A stretch of DNA of 12,304 nucleotides from Chloroflexota bacterium. GTDB lineage: Bacteria; Chloroflexota; Ktedonobacteria; Ktedonobacterales; Ktedonobacteraceae. Positions 1 through 7,247 of this stretch are shown here, piece after piece. Both the position numbers and the translations under genes were made by a program. The notes below the pieces were generated by a model. The model did not search any database and had not been told where the DNA came from. It worked only from the letters and a program-made list of their open reading frames with translations. The stretch is from the NCBI GenBank assembly GCA_005881495.1, contig VBHI01000021.1:1-12304 (forward strand), written 5' to 3'. The first letter of the stretch is position 1; each line of letters starts with the position of its first letter.

Positions 1-735
1 CGTATTGCCTCCGTCCTGATTGCCTTCGGCAACAGAGGATTACTCGGCATCACCGATGTGGCGAACGTGACTGGTTTACCCAAGTCAACCACTCATCGGC
101 TTGTGACAGCCCTGGTCAACGAGGGTTTGCTGGTGCAGGACGAGGACAACCATAAATACGCCCTGAGCCTGCGTGTCACTGCCCTCGGCGCCAGTATACT
201 CAGTTCCCACACAGTACGAAAAGCCGCAAGGCCAATACTGATGGAGTTGCGGGATCAGACACATGAATCCGTCCACCTCGCGGTGCTGGAAGGGTTGGAA
301 GCCGTCATTATTGACACTGAAGATTCCTATTTTTTTGTACGCGCTGTCAATGTCCCTGGACAACATCTGCCCGCCCACGCTGTCTCAACGGGAAAGGTGC
401 TGCTGGCCTATCAGTGGGAAGTGCGCTTGCGTGAAATATTGAGCCATGCGACGCTGGAACGCTACACTGACCATACCATTACCGATCCTCGTCTACTCCT
501 TGAAGAACTTCGCCGCGTGCGGCGTCTTGGTTACGCTATCTCCTGTAGTGAACTTGAAGAGGGTATCGATGCTGTCGCCGCCCCAATCTTTGATCATCTC
601 GGGACTGTTGTCGCCTCTGTATCGATTGGTGGACCCAGCGAACGGTGCCGCCCCAAACAGCCCGAGCTGATTGGGGCTGTAACTCAGGCTGGGCAGCAGA
701 TATCGCAAGCTCTGCGCTACGTTAGTTGGCACTAG
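1..735 (+). CDS. IclR-family transcriptional regulator (5' end outside window)
   Basis: The reading frame is open from base 1 to a TAG at 733-735 and gives 244 visible residues. IclR proteins are usually about 250-260 residues, so only some 10-15 N-terminal residues are missing. The GTG at 58 lies inside the DNA-binding domain and is not the start. Residues ~15-50 form the winged helix-turn-helix (ITDVANVTGLPKSTTHRL, then VNEGLL). The rest is the IclR effector-binding domain, with typical segments AVSTGKVLLAY and ELEEGIDAVAAPIFD followed by VVASVSIGGPSERC. These proteins bind a small metabolite and repress or activate a neighbouring catabolic operon. Here the gene ends 20 bases before the likely start of the molybdenum hydroxylase genes on the same strand, so it probably controls them and may be co-transcribed. 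The effector is unknown. Confidence 0.93.
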   Translation, partial: RIASVLIAFGNRGLLGITDVANVTGLPKSTTHRLVTALVNEGLLVQDEDNHKYALSLRVTALGASILSSHTVRKAARPILMELRDQTHESVHLAVLEGLEAVIIDTEDSYFFVRAVNVPGQHLPAHAVSTGKVLLAYQWEVRLREILSHATLERYTDHTITDPRLLLEELRRVRRLGYAISCSELEEGIDAVAAPIFDHLGTVVASVSIGGPSERCRPKQPELIGAVTQAGQQISQALRYVSWH

Positions 736-755
736 CCTGGCAAGGAAACTCTGCT

Positions 756-2387
756 GTGGATTATTCTGAAGTGCGTAAACGGGAAACGCTGGTTGCAGTG
801 AAAGGCGCAGGCGATCTTGCCAGCGGCGTGATCCACCGGCTCGTTCGCGCGGGTTTCCCAGTGATGGCCACGGAGCTTGCACAGCCAACAGTGGTGCGGC
901 GGACGGTTGCATTTGCCGAAGCGGTGGCACTTGGAGCAATCACCGTAGAAGGAGTAACGGCGCAGCTGGTCACTTCACCGGAGGATATCAATGCAGCGCT
1001 AGCCGTTGGAGAGGTGCCTGTGCTGGTTGATGAAGACGGATCGATGCTCAAACACATACTGGGCCACCGCATGGGATCGTCCATACATTCCACGGTGTTG
1101 GTAGAAGCGACGCTCTCAAAGTATAATAGCGGTGTAACGATGGACGACGCTGCTATTGTTATCGCGCTTGGCCCCGGTTATGAAGCAGGGAGAGATGTCC
1201 ACGCTGTCATTGAAACGAACCGTGGGCATAACCTGGGACGTGTCTATCTAGAAGGATGCGCCGAGCCAAATACAGGCGTACCTGGGGCTATTGGCGGCTA
1301 TACTGTTGAGCGCCTTTTGCGGGCACCAGGTGTGGGGAACCTATATGGTGTGCGCCAGATAGGCGACCTGGTACAGGCCGGTGAGACGGTGGCCACAGTG
1401 AAAAGCGCAGAGAACGACGCGATGCCTGTTACAGCGGCAATTACTGGCATACTGCGCGGCCTTGTGAGTGACGGCCTGGACGTGAGGCAGGGGATGAAAG
1501 GTATCGTATGTATGCTTAAAATCGCAGCCTATCATAGTCCCACGACATTGGCTGAAGCGGCTGCTTTGCTTGCCGAGGTGAGCCGCACCATTATCGCAGG
1601 TGGGACAGACTTGCTGGTCAACCCTCGCTTCATGGTTGGGGTAGGAGAGATTGTGGATATCGGCAGGTTGGGGTTGAACTTTCTCGTGGAGGAGCAAGGA
1701 TGGCTGCGCATCGGCGCAGGAGCAACGATGCGTACGGTTGCGCAACATGCGCGGGTGCAGGGCCTCGCCAATGGCATCCTTGCGCGCAGCGCAGCTGTGT
1801 GTGGCTCTCCAAATATTCGCAATATGGCGACACTGGCGGGGAACGTTGCCTCCGCGCTTCCATCGGCTGATACACCCCCTGCATTACTGGCGCTGAATGC
1901 CCAGGTTGTACTTGTCGGGATACATGGCGAACGTCTCGTCCCGCTGGATAGCTTCTTTGTTGGGCCCGCCAGAAGTGTGCGCGAAAGAGAAATTATCAGC
2001 GAACTGCGTATTCCCTTAGCGAGTAGTGACGGCCTGCGCGGTGGGTTTTACAAGATTGGGCGCACGACCGAAGATATCTCTATTGTCAATGCCGCTGCCA
2101 CGCTATTGATGAAGGATGGGAGAATCACAGCGGCTCGCCTGGCGTTGGGAGCGGTCGCTCCGATTCCGTTGAGGGTCGTACGGGCAGAGGTAGCCTTGAT
2201 AGGGCAACCTGCAATTGAAGAGACGTTTCGACAGGTGGCCGAGATCGTGCGCGACGAGGTGAGGCCTATTAATGATCAGCGGGCATCAGCAGCTTATCGC
2301 CGGAGTATGAGCGGGGTAGCTGTAACGCGAGCACTGCGCCAGGCGGCGGGATTAGCTCAACCTGGAGAGGAGTGGCGTCATGCCTGA
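756..2387 (+). CDS. YqeB-like protein fused to molybdenum hydroxylase FAD subunit
   Basis: I chose GTG 756 because AAGGAA (742-747) sits 8 bases upstream; the frame could also open at TTG 726, overlapping the regulator. The product is 543 residues in two parts. Residues ~10-248 match the YqeB/EF2563 family, a marker of selenium-dependent molybdenum hydroxylases: Rossmann-like GAGDLASG (17-24), a GPGYEAGRDVHAVIETNRGH block (139-158) and AEPNTGVPG (169-177). From Met253 onward it is a CoxM/XdhB-type FAD-binding subunit: AGGTDL (281-286), IRNMATLAGN (354-363), then a C-terminal flavoprotein domain. This subunit passes electrons from the [2Fe-2S] clusters through FAD to an acceptor. The usual YqeB ending (GMKxGDxDPR and about 30 more residues) is cut after GMK (246-248). 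The FAD part alone, from the ATG at 1512, would be 291 residues, a normal subunit length, and AAAGG lies 10 bases before it, so internal initiation is possible. The stop overlaps the next gene by 8 bases. Confidence 0.9.
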   Translation: MDYSEVRKRETLVAVKGAGDLASGVIHRLVRAGFPVMATELAQPTVVRRTVAFAEAVALGAITVEGVTAQLVTSPEDINAALAVGEVPVLVDEDGSMLKHILGHRMGSSIHSTVLVEATLSKYNSGVTMDDAAIVIALGPGYEAGRDVHAVIETNRGHNLGRVYLEGCAEPNTGVPGAIGGYTVERLLRAPGVGNLYGVRQIGDLVQAGETVATVKSAENDAMPVTAAITGILRGLVSDGLDVRQGMKGIVCMLKIAAYHSPTTLAEAAALLAEVSRTIIAGGTDLLVNPRFMVGVGEIVDIGRLGLNFLVEEQGWLRIGAGATMRTVAQHARVQGLANGILARSAAVCGSPNIRNMATLAGNVASALPSADTPPALLALNAQVVLVGIHGERLVPLDSFFVGPARSVREREIISELRIPLASSDGLRGGFYKIGRTTEDISIVNAAATLLMKDGRITAARLALGAVAPIPLRVVRAEVALIGQPAIEETFRQVAEIVRDEVRPINDQRASAAYRRSMSGVAVTRALRQAAGLAQPGEEWRHA

Positions 2388-2874
2388 GCTAGATATTGCG
2401 CTGAGGGTGAATGGACGGGCCGTGAAATGGCGCATAGAGCCGGGAGACACGCTCCTGGAAGCGCTCCATGCCCACTACTTGAGAGGCACAAAGCTGATCT
2501 GCGGCACGGGAGACTGCTGTGGTTGTGGTGTTATCCTGGACGGTATTTCGATCAATGCCTGCTGTATGCTAGCCGCTCAAGCTGATGATCGCGAACTGCT
2601 CACTATCGAGGGATTGGCGGAGGATGGAAAGCTCCATCCGATACAGGAGGCTTTTGCCGAGGAGGGAGCCGCACAGTGTGGATTCTGCACGCCTGGCTTT
2701 ATCATGCGCGCTTATGCCTTCTTACGCGAACAGCCTCGCCCCACTGAGGCAGAGGTACGCGCCGCACTGGCCGGTAATATCTGTAGGTGTACGGGTTATG
2801 TCAAGCCGGTCGCGGCGGTATTAAGAGCGGCAGAAATGATGCAAGTGGAGCAAGAAAAGGGTCCTCATGAATAG
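2380..2874 (+). CDS. Molybdenum hydroxylase [2Fe-2S] iron-sulfur subunit
   Basis: A 164-residue small subunit of the xanthine dehydrogenase/CO dehydrogenase family (CoxS/XdhC type), the normal length. Residues 1-~75 are a plant-ferredoxin fold with C41, C46, C49 and C61 as the first cluster ligands. The C-terminal helical domain carries C100, C103, C135 and C137 (CGFC and CRC motifs) for the second cluster; Gln99 just before is the residue that usually contacts the molybdopterin. All eight ligands are present, so the electron path looks intact. C47 and C62 are extra cysteines next to ligands. The clusters relay electrons from the molybdenum site in the large subunit to FAD. The start ATG overlaps the end of the FAD gene, GGAGAGGAG lies just upstream, and the 3' end overlaps the large-subunit gene, so translation is probably coupled. 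Confidence 0.96.
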   Translation: MPELDIALRVNGRAVKWRIEPGDTLLEALHAHYLRGTKLICGTGDCCGCGVILDGISINACCMLAAQADDRELLTIEGLAEDGKLHPIQEAFAEEGAAQCGFCTPGFIMRAYAFLREQPRPTEAEVRAALAGNICRCTGYVKPVAAVLRAAEMMQVEQEKGPHE

Positions 2875-5260
2875 CGAGTATTACGAACCAGGCGGCGGCA
2901 ACATTACTGACGCAGCATATCAACATACGCGCCAGGTCGGACGAACGCGGGTCGTTGGACAGAAGGAACGACGAGTGGACGCGCGCCCGCTGGTGACGGG
3001 TGCGCCTGTGTACGCGGCAGAGTTTGAGCAGCCTCATATGCTGCATGCCCGCGTTTTACACTCACCGCATGCTCACGCGAACATCCTGTATATCGATACA
3101 AGCAGGGCGCTGGCCTTGCCTGGTGTTCATGCAGTACTGACGTATCAAGATGTGCCGCGGGTAGCGCATAGCACCGCCGGTCAGCCCTATCCAGAAACCT
3201 CTCCCTACGACGCCTATTTACTAGACAAGCGGGTGCGTTACGTTGGTGATTGGGTGGCCTTTGTCGCTGCCGAGTCACCTGCCATTGCGCAAGAGGCGCT
3301 GCAACTGATAGAGGTTGAGTATGAGGTACTGCCAGCCGTCTTCGATCCACTGGAGGCGATGCGTGACGGCGCTCCTCAACTGCACGAGACGGATATCACG
3401 CACCCAAATTCCGGGAAACATTTTGGGGATATTTACGATGCCGCACATAACATCGCGGCACATGAAGAAATAGCGCATGGCGATTTTTCCGCGGCCATGC
3501 GCGAGGCCGACCTCGTTGTGGAAGGAGAATATCGCGTTCCATATATCTCTCATGGAGTTTTAGAGCCACATGTCTGCGTCGCCTACCTCGATGGATACGA
3601 ACGTTTAATTGTCGTCAGCAGTACACAAGTCCCTTATCATACAAGACGCCAGCTGGCGGCAGTCCTTCAATTGCCTATCTCGCGGATACGAGTCGTCAAA
3701 CCGCGTGTGGGAGGCGGTTTTGGCAGCAAACAGGAGATGTTGTTGGAGCCGGTGGCAGCAGCACTGGCGTTGAAGACGCACCGACCTGTGCGCATTGAAT
3801 ACAGCCGCCAGGAAGAATTTACGGCGGCGCGCTTCCGTCACCCTATGATGATACGAATGCGCAGCGGAGTCAAAAGCGATGGTACGCTGCTTGCTATCTC
3901 GATGCACTCTATCGGCAACGCAGGCGCATACGGGACGCATAGCTTTACCGTGACTCGCAGCACCGGGCATAAAACGCTGTGCCTCTACCGGGCAAAGGCG
4001 TACTTTTTTCGTGCCGATGCCGTATATACGAACCTGCCAATCACAGGAGCAATGCGGGGGTACGGTGCACCACAAGGCTTTTTCGCGCTGGAGTCACACA
4101 TTGACGAGATCGCGCGCAGGCTTGGGATGGATCCGCTGGCATTTCGTCGCAAGAACCATGTACAAAGAGGCGACTGGGATCCCATGGAGATGGAGCTAGT
4201 GGATGGCGCATGGCGCTCTAAACGCCAGTTCCGTTCCTGCGGCCTGCCGCAATGCCTGGAACGAGGTGCGGAGGCATTCGGTTGGGGTCAGCCGTTTGAT
4301 CGTGGTGACGGGAAACCCATCCTGCGTGGACATGGGATGGCAACCGCTATGCAGGGCAGCGGTGTCGCCAGTTTCGAGTTAGGGGGCGCTTCGATCAAAC
4401 TCAATGAGGATGGTTCGTTTAATGTAATGACGGGCGCTACCGACATTGGGCAGGGCAGTGACACCATCCTGGCGCAGATTGCTGCGGAAGCTCTGGGCGT
4501 GGGCATGGATAAGATTATCATGCACTCCGTCGATACGGACTCCAGCATCTTTGACTATGGTTCGTACGCCTCCAGCACGACCTATATCAGTGGTGGAGGG
4601 GTGAAAATTGCCGCGGAACGAGTACGCAAACAGGTGCTAGAAGTGGCGGGCGATATGTTAGATTGCGCGCCCGAAGATATGTCTATCGTTGATGGCGTGA
4701 TCTACTCGCCGCGAGGTCCCAGCAATTTGACGGTCGCGGATATAGCCAACGAGACATTATATGGAAAGCACCGGCAACAGATCATGGCGAAAGGCGATTT
4801 CTGGACGGATGATTCGCCGGCACCGTTCTTTGCACAGTTCGTCGAGGTCGAGGTAGACACCGAGACAGGGCAGGTGCGAGTAACAAAGGCCGTCAATGCG
4901 CTGGACCTGGGCAAGGCGATCAATCCGACACTGGCTTCCGGCCAGGTTGAGGGCGCAGTAGCAATGGCCCTGGGTTACGCTTTGAGTGAAGAGGTACAAT
5001 TCGACGAGCAGGGGCGCGTACGCAATGCTGGCTTCGTTGATTACAAGGTGATGTCTACGTTGGATATGCCGCAGATGACGACTATCCTGGTAGAGGATAC
5101 AGAATATACGGGACCATTTGGAGCCAAATCCGCCGGGGAGGTACCAACGAATGGCATGGCACCGGCTGTAGCAAATGCCATTGAGGATGCGCTGGGGATA
5201 CGCATCCGCAGTTTACCGATTACACCTGAAAAGATATTGCAAGCACTGGGCAAATTGTAA
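2867..5260 (+). CDS. Molybdenum hydroxylase large (molybdopterin-binding) subunit
   Basis: The 797-residue catalytic subunit is full length for the family. Residues ~35-150 are the aldehyde oxidase/xanthine dehydrogenase a/b hammerhead domain; the rest holds the two molybdenum-cofactor-binding domains. Visible motifs are GGGFGSK (282-288), AMRGYGA (395-401), TDIGQG (525-530), the GSYASSTTYISGG loop, and GAKSAGE ending in Glu758, the position of the catalytic general base in this family. The active-site loop is MRGYGAPQ, typical of xanthine dehydrogenase-like enzymes, not the AYxCSFR of form I CO dehydrogenase. The enzyme hydroxylates a carbon next to nitrogen or an aldehyde using water. The substrate (purine, nicotinate or other heterocycle) cannot be decided here. 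AAAAGGG lies about 5 bases before the ATG, which overlaps the end of the iron-sulfur gene by 8 bases. With a YqeB domain in the operon, a labile-selenium cofactor is possible but not shown. Confidence 0.95.
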   Translation: MNSEYYEPGGGNITDAAYQHTRQVGRTRVVGQKERRVDARPLVTGAPVYAAEFEQPHMLHARVLHSPHAHANILYIDTSRALALPGVHAVLTYQDVPRVAHSTAGQPYPETSPYDAYLLDKRVRYVGDWVAFVAAESPAIAQEALQLIEVEYEVLPAVFDPLEAMRDGAPQLHETDITHPNSGKHFGDIYDAAHNIAAHEEIAHGDFSAAMREADLVVEGEYRVPYISHGVLEPHVCVAYLDGYERLIVVSSTQVPYHTRRQLAAVLQLPISRIRVVKPRVGGGFGSKQEMLLEPVAAALALKTHRPVRIEYSRQEEFTAARFRHPMMIRMRSGVKSDGTLLAISMHSIGNAGAYGTHSFTVTRSTGHKTLCLYRAKAYFFRADAVYTNLPITGAMRGYGAPQGFFALESHIDEIARRLGMDPLAFRRKNHVQRGDWDPMEMELVDGAWRSKRQFRSCGLPQCLERGAEAFGWGQPFDRGDGKPILRGHGMATAMQGSGVASFELGGASIKLNEDGSFNVMTGATDIGQGSDTILAQIAAEALGVGMDKIIMHSVDTDSSIFDYGSYASSTTYISGGGVKIAAERVRKQVLEVAGDMLDCAPEDMSIVDGVIYSPRGPSNLTVADIANETLYGKHRQQIMAKGDFWTDDSPAPFFAQFVEVEVDTETGQVRVTKAVNALDLGKAINPTLASGQVEGAVAMALGYALSEEVQFDEQGRVRNAGFVDYKVMSTLDMPQMTTILVEDTEYTGPFGAKSAGEVPTNGMAPAVANAIEDALGIRIRSLPITPEKILQALGKL

Positions 5261-5311
5261 GCCCTGCGTAGGAGCTCAATTCATTGCGCCCACACTGAGA
5301 GGAAGTGAAGT

Positions 5312-5989
5312 ATGGAGCAGGAGCAGATATTATCGGCCTATCTTGTTATTCAGCAAGGACCACAGGCAGGCAAACGGGTGGAGATTTGGAAGGATTGTAC
5401 GACGATTGGCCGGAGCCGCGAGTGCGACATCTTTCTCGAAGACATAGCCGTCCACCGCAAACAGGCCCGCATCGTCTATACTGCCGCCGGTTATGCTCTG
5501 TGCGATGATCATGGCAGTGGAGATAGTTTCGTCAATGGAAGGCCCGCCAAAGAGAAACTGCTCAGGGATGGAGATGAGCTGCTTTTTGGCCATACAAGAC
5601 TCACGTTCTATTCTCACGAGGCGACGCGAGAATTCCCTCGGCCGTCGTCGAGGGGGCGGGAATTACACAAAAGGAAAGCTGTCGATCCAAATGCCAGCGC
5701 CATTGCGAAGCTGGATTTCAGGAACGTGCAAGGAGACCCCAGGAGCTTTGAACTGCATCCAGAAATGACTATTGGGCGCAGTCGCGAATGCAATATTTTT
5801 CTGGAAGACCTGGCGGTGAGCCGACTGCATGCCACCATCCGCCAGTTGCCCGATGGTGGATATGAGCTGGAGGATCACCACTCTGTCAGCGGCACCCTGG
5901 TCAATGGGAGGGTCGTTACTCGTTGTCGTTTGAACGAAGGCGATATCGTGCAGATTGGTCAAAGCACGCTCACATTCAAACGGGTATGA
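5312..5989 (+). CDS. Tandem FHA-domain protein
   Basis: A 225-residue protein with two forkhead-associated domains and no membrane segment. FHA1 is about residues 8-102 and FHA2 about 132-225, joined by a basic, Ser/Arg-rich linker (~103-130). FHA domains bind phosphothreonine peptides, usually made by Ser/Thr kinases. Both carry GRSREC (from Gly33 and Gly155) and the later NG turn. FHA2 has the canonical binding residues S170-R171-x-H173. In FHA1 the same place reads H48-R49-K50-Q51, so the Ser and His are lost and phosphopeptide binding is doubtful. AGGAAG lies about 7 bases before the ATG. It starts 51 bases after the hydroxylase large subunit with no terminator seen between, so co-transcription is possible. 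A role in the hydroxylase pathway is unproven; FHA proteins are often scattered among unrelated genes in large actinobacterial and chloroflexotal genomes. Confidence 0.93.
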   Translation: MEQEQILSAYLVIQQGPQAGKRVEIWKDCTTIGRSRECDIFLEDIAVHRKQARIVYTAAGYALCDDHGSGDSFVNGRPAKEKLLRDGDELLFGHTRLTFYSHEATREFPRPSSRGRELHKRKAVDPNASAIAKLDFRNVQGDPRSFELHPEMTIGRSRECNIFLEDLAVSRLHATIRQLPDGGYELEDHHSVSGTLVNGRVVTRCRLNEGDIVQIGQSTLTFKRV

Positions 5990-5993
5990 ATGT

Positions 5994-6021
5994 GCCCTAC
6001 TATCCTATTTCAGGGCGTTTT
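5994..6021 (+). terminator. Weak terminator-like hairpin after FHA gene
   Basis: GCCCT (5994-5998) and AGGGC (6012-6016) can pair across a 13-base loop, followed by GTTTT. It begins 5 bases after the FHA stop codon and overlaps the 3' end of the convergent nucleotidyltransferase gene. The stem is short and the T run brief, so termination efficiency would be modest. Confidence 0.3.
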
Positions 6022-6873
6022 GCTTGCGAGCAATGCCCTTAGCTTCTTGACTCGTTCTTCATAGTAGTCAATCTCCGTTCCATCCTCCAGGCGCGTGGGA
6101 GGATCATAGGCATGGGTTTCGCTCATGAAGCTGCGCACTTCTTGGGGTATGTCTTCAAGGTGTTCTGCGCCATGCTGGCGTATGCGGCTTGAAGACATAT
6201 CACGATAGGCGCTACTCAAGGGTAACGCATGAATAGAAGGGGCAAAGGGCTGGTTTTGTGGTTGACGCAACAGATCAGATAGCGTGTAAGCACTGGCTGT
6301 TCCGCGCGGCGCCACTAACAATTCGGCCAGGGAGAAAAGGGTGTTGAGGGCAGCATCACGGTCCTCGTAGTAGTGAGGGTCAAGTATCTGCACAATCTTA
6401 TCAAAGCCCAGGAGAAAGAATAATCTTTTCACCCCAGGGAAAGAGATGCGGACGGCCTCAGCCTGCTCGACGTACAAGCCCCGGTTAAAGAGCATAATTC
6501 CCGTTTGCGGTAGACGCTGCTTGAGCAGGGTATCGAGCAGGATAATGCGATCAAGCATCAGTGGCCGATCGACATTTTCTTTATCGGTGATGCGTTTACT
6601 GATGGCGGCATAGAGGAGCAAGCCCCGGTTATCTTCGGCAACCAAAAAGTTAGGTGAATGTGCGAATTGTTGTGCCTCTTCGAGCATGGTGAGATGGGCA
6701 TTCGTGGGAGGATTGAATGAGCCAGGAAAGACGATGATATTGCCTGCGGGTTCGGGTGAGCCTGGGAGAATGAGCGCCTGTGGAGTAGATTCTGGGCGCA
6801 ATTGATCGAGAAGCGTTTGCGCCTGCTGGAAGCGCTGTATCGTTTTTTGGGAAAAATTAAATGGGTCTATCAT
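6010..6873 (-). CDS. Nucleotidyltransferase, NMN/nicotinate-nucleotide adenylyltransferase-like
   Basis: A 287-residue protein of the HxGH nucleotidyltransferase superfamily. The nucleotide-binding motif is GSFNPPTNAH (51-60): His60, the second catalytic His, is present, but the first is Thr57. That Thr form is the one seen in eukaryotic NMN adenylyltransferases (GSFNPxTNxH). The C-terminal SSSRIR (227-232) matches the ISSTxIR motif that binds the triphosphate. The family joins ATP (or CTP) to a mononucleotide, in the NAD case forming NAD or its acid form. It is longer than typical bacterial NadD (~200 residues), with ~45 extra N-terminal residues and a C-terminal tail rich in charged residues. 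The exact substrate cannot be assigned. It converges with the FHA gene, 20 bases apart, and stands alone on this strand. No Shine-Dalgarno is visible before the ATG. Confidence 0.82.
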   Translation of the reverse strand: MIDPFNFSQKTIQRFQQAQTLLDQLRPESTPQALILPGSPEPAGNIIVFPGSFNPPTNAHLTMLEEAQQFAHSPNFLVAEDNRGLLLYAAISKRITDKENVDRPLMLDRIILLDTLLKQRLPQTGIMLFNRGLYVEQAEAVRISFPGVKRLFFLLGFDKIVQILDPHYYEDRDAALNTLFSLAELLVAPRGTASAYTLSDLLRQPQNQPFAPSIHALPLSSAYRDMSSSRIRQHGAEHLEDIPQEVRSFMSETHAYDPPTRLEDGTEIDYYEERVKKLRALLASKTP

Positions 6874-6879
6874 GCTTTT

Positions 6880-6888
6880 ATTGTAGCA
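6880..6888 (-). promoter_or_regulatory. Extended -10 promoter of the nucleotidyltransferase gene
   Basis: On the - strand the sequence TGCTACAAT (extended -10 TGn plus TACAAT) ends 6 bases before the ATG, with no ribosome binding site between. This spacing would put the transcription start at or next to the A of the ATG, suggesting a leaderless mRNA. No good -35 was found, which an extended -10 can compensate. Confidence 0.45.
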
Positions 6889-6974
6889 TAATCCCTATTC
6901 GGATTCCTGAAAGTACCCTTCAGCTCAATACTTCTCTGCTCTGCCTTATTCAATTTTCTCCTTGCATTCCAACC

Positions 6975-6986
6975 ATACAATTGTAT
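6975..6986. repeat. Perfect 12-bp palindrome ATACAATTGTAT
   Basis: The 12 bases read the same on both strands. It lies ~75 bases upstream of the candidate transporter promoter and ~90 bases upstream of the - strand promoter, so it could be a distal binding site for a dimeric regulator. It may also simply reflect AT-rich composition. Confidence 0.4.
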
Positions 6987-7029
6987 TGTTAAGCTAAAGT
7001 TAAAGGATAGGCGAATTTCTGTTAAAACC

Positions 7030-7042
7030 ATGTAATATACAT
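7030..7042. promoter_or_regulatory. Dyad 1, ATGTA-N3-TACAT, candidate operator
   Basis: Inverted arms ATGTA (7030-7034) and TACAT (7038-7042) flank ATA. The same arms with the same 3-base spacing recur at 7080-7092, exactly 50 bases downstream. This copy overlaps the -35 position of the candidate promoter at 7050-7058, where bound repressor could block polymerase. Confidence 0.4.
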
Positions 7043-7049
7043 TTTTCTG

Positions 7050-7058
7050 TGCTAAAAT
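7050..7058 (+). promoter_or_regulatory. Candidate extended -10 promoter of the ABC transporter operon
   Basis: TGCTAAAAT fits an extended -10 (TGn plus TAAAAT). The -35 position 17 bases upstream reads ATGTAA, only 3 of 6 matches to TTGACA. Transcription would begin near 7065, giving a leader of about 255 bases before the receptor start. Confidence 0.35.
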
Positions 7059-7079
7059 CCCATAAAAATACCCTTACTC

Positions 7080-7092
7080 ATGTACAATACAT
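7080..7092. promoter_or_regulatory. Dyad 2, ATGTA-N3-TACAT, candidate operator
   Basis: Arms ATGTA (7080-7084) and TACAT (7088-7092) flank CAA. It would lie about 15-27 bases downstream of the predicted transcription start. A related partial copy, ATGT-N4-ACAT, is at 7226-7237 inside a 10-base direct repeat of GTACATGTT (7222-7230 and 7232-7240). Confidence 0.4.
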
Positions 7093-7132
7093 ACATTGTG
7101 CTGTCCACATCTGACTGTTACACTCAAAACAG

Positions 7133-7153
7133 ATACCTCATGAATTGAGGTAT
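7133..7153 (+). repeat. 21-base inverted repeat, ATACCTCA-N5-TGAGGTAT
   Basis: Perfect 8-base arms (7133-7140 and 7146-7153) surround TGAAT. As DNA it is a good dimeric operator; as RNA it is an 8-bp hairpin in the predicted leader. TACCTC in its left arm is also complementary to GAGGTA (7309-7314), which contains the receptor ribosome binding site. Confidence 0.55.
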
Positions 7154-7247
7154 TAAACTACTCTGCAACCTCTGCTCTGCCTGTGAAATACTAAGCCTAT
7201 TGTTACGTAAGTATTAGATAGGTACATGTTTGTACATGTTATTGTTT

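Noticed and set aside
493..939. 148-residue open frame on the - strand over the IclR/YqeB junction
   Set aside because: It lies antisense to two well-supported genes, has no recognisable domain and no ribosome binding site context.
3605..4075. 156-residue - strand open frame inside the large subunit gene
   Set aside because: Antisense to conserved motifs of the molybdenum subunit; composition (many Arg, His, Cys) is typical of a shadow frame.
2867..5260. Aerobic CO dehydrogenase large subunit (CoxL)
   Set aside because: The form I active-site loop AYxCSFR is absent; the loop reads MRGYGAPQ as in xanthine dehydrogenase-like enzymes.
7222..7240. Direct repeat of GTACATGTT as a CRISPR or attachment-site remnant
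   Set aside because: Only two 9-base copies with 10-base periodicity, no spacers, no integrase or cas gene; better seen as a possible regulatory repeat.
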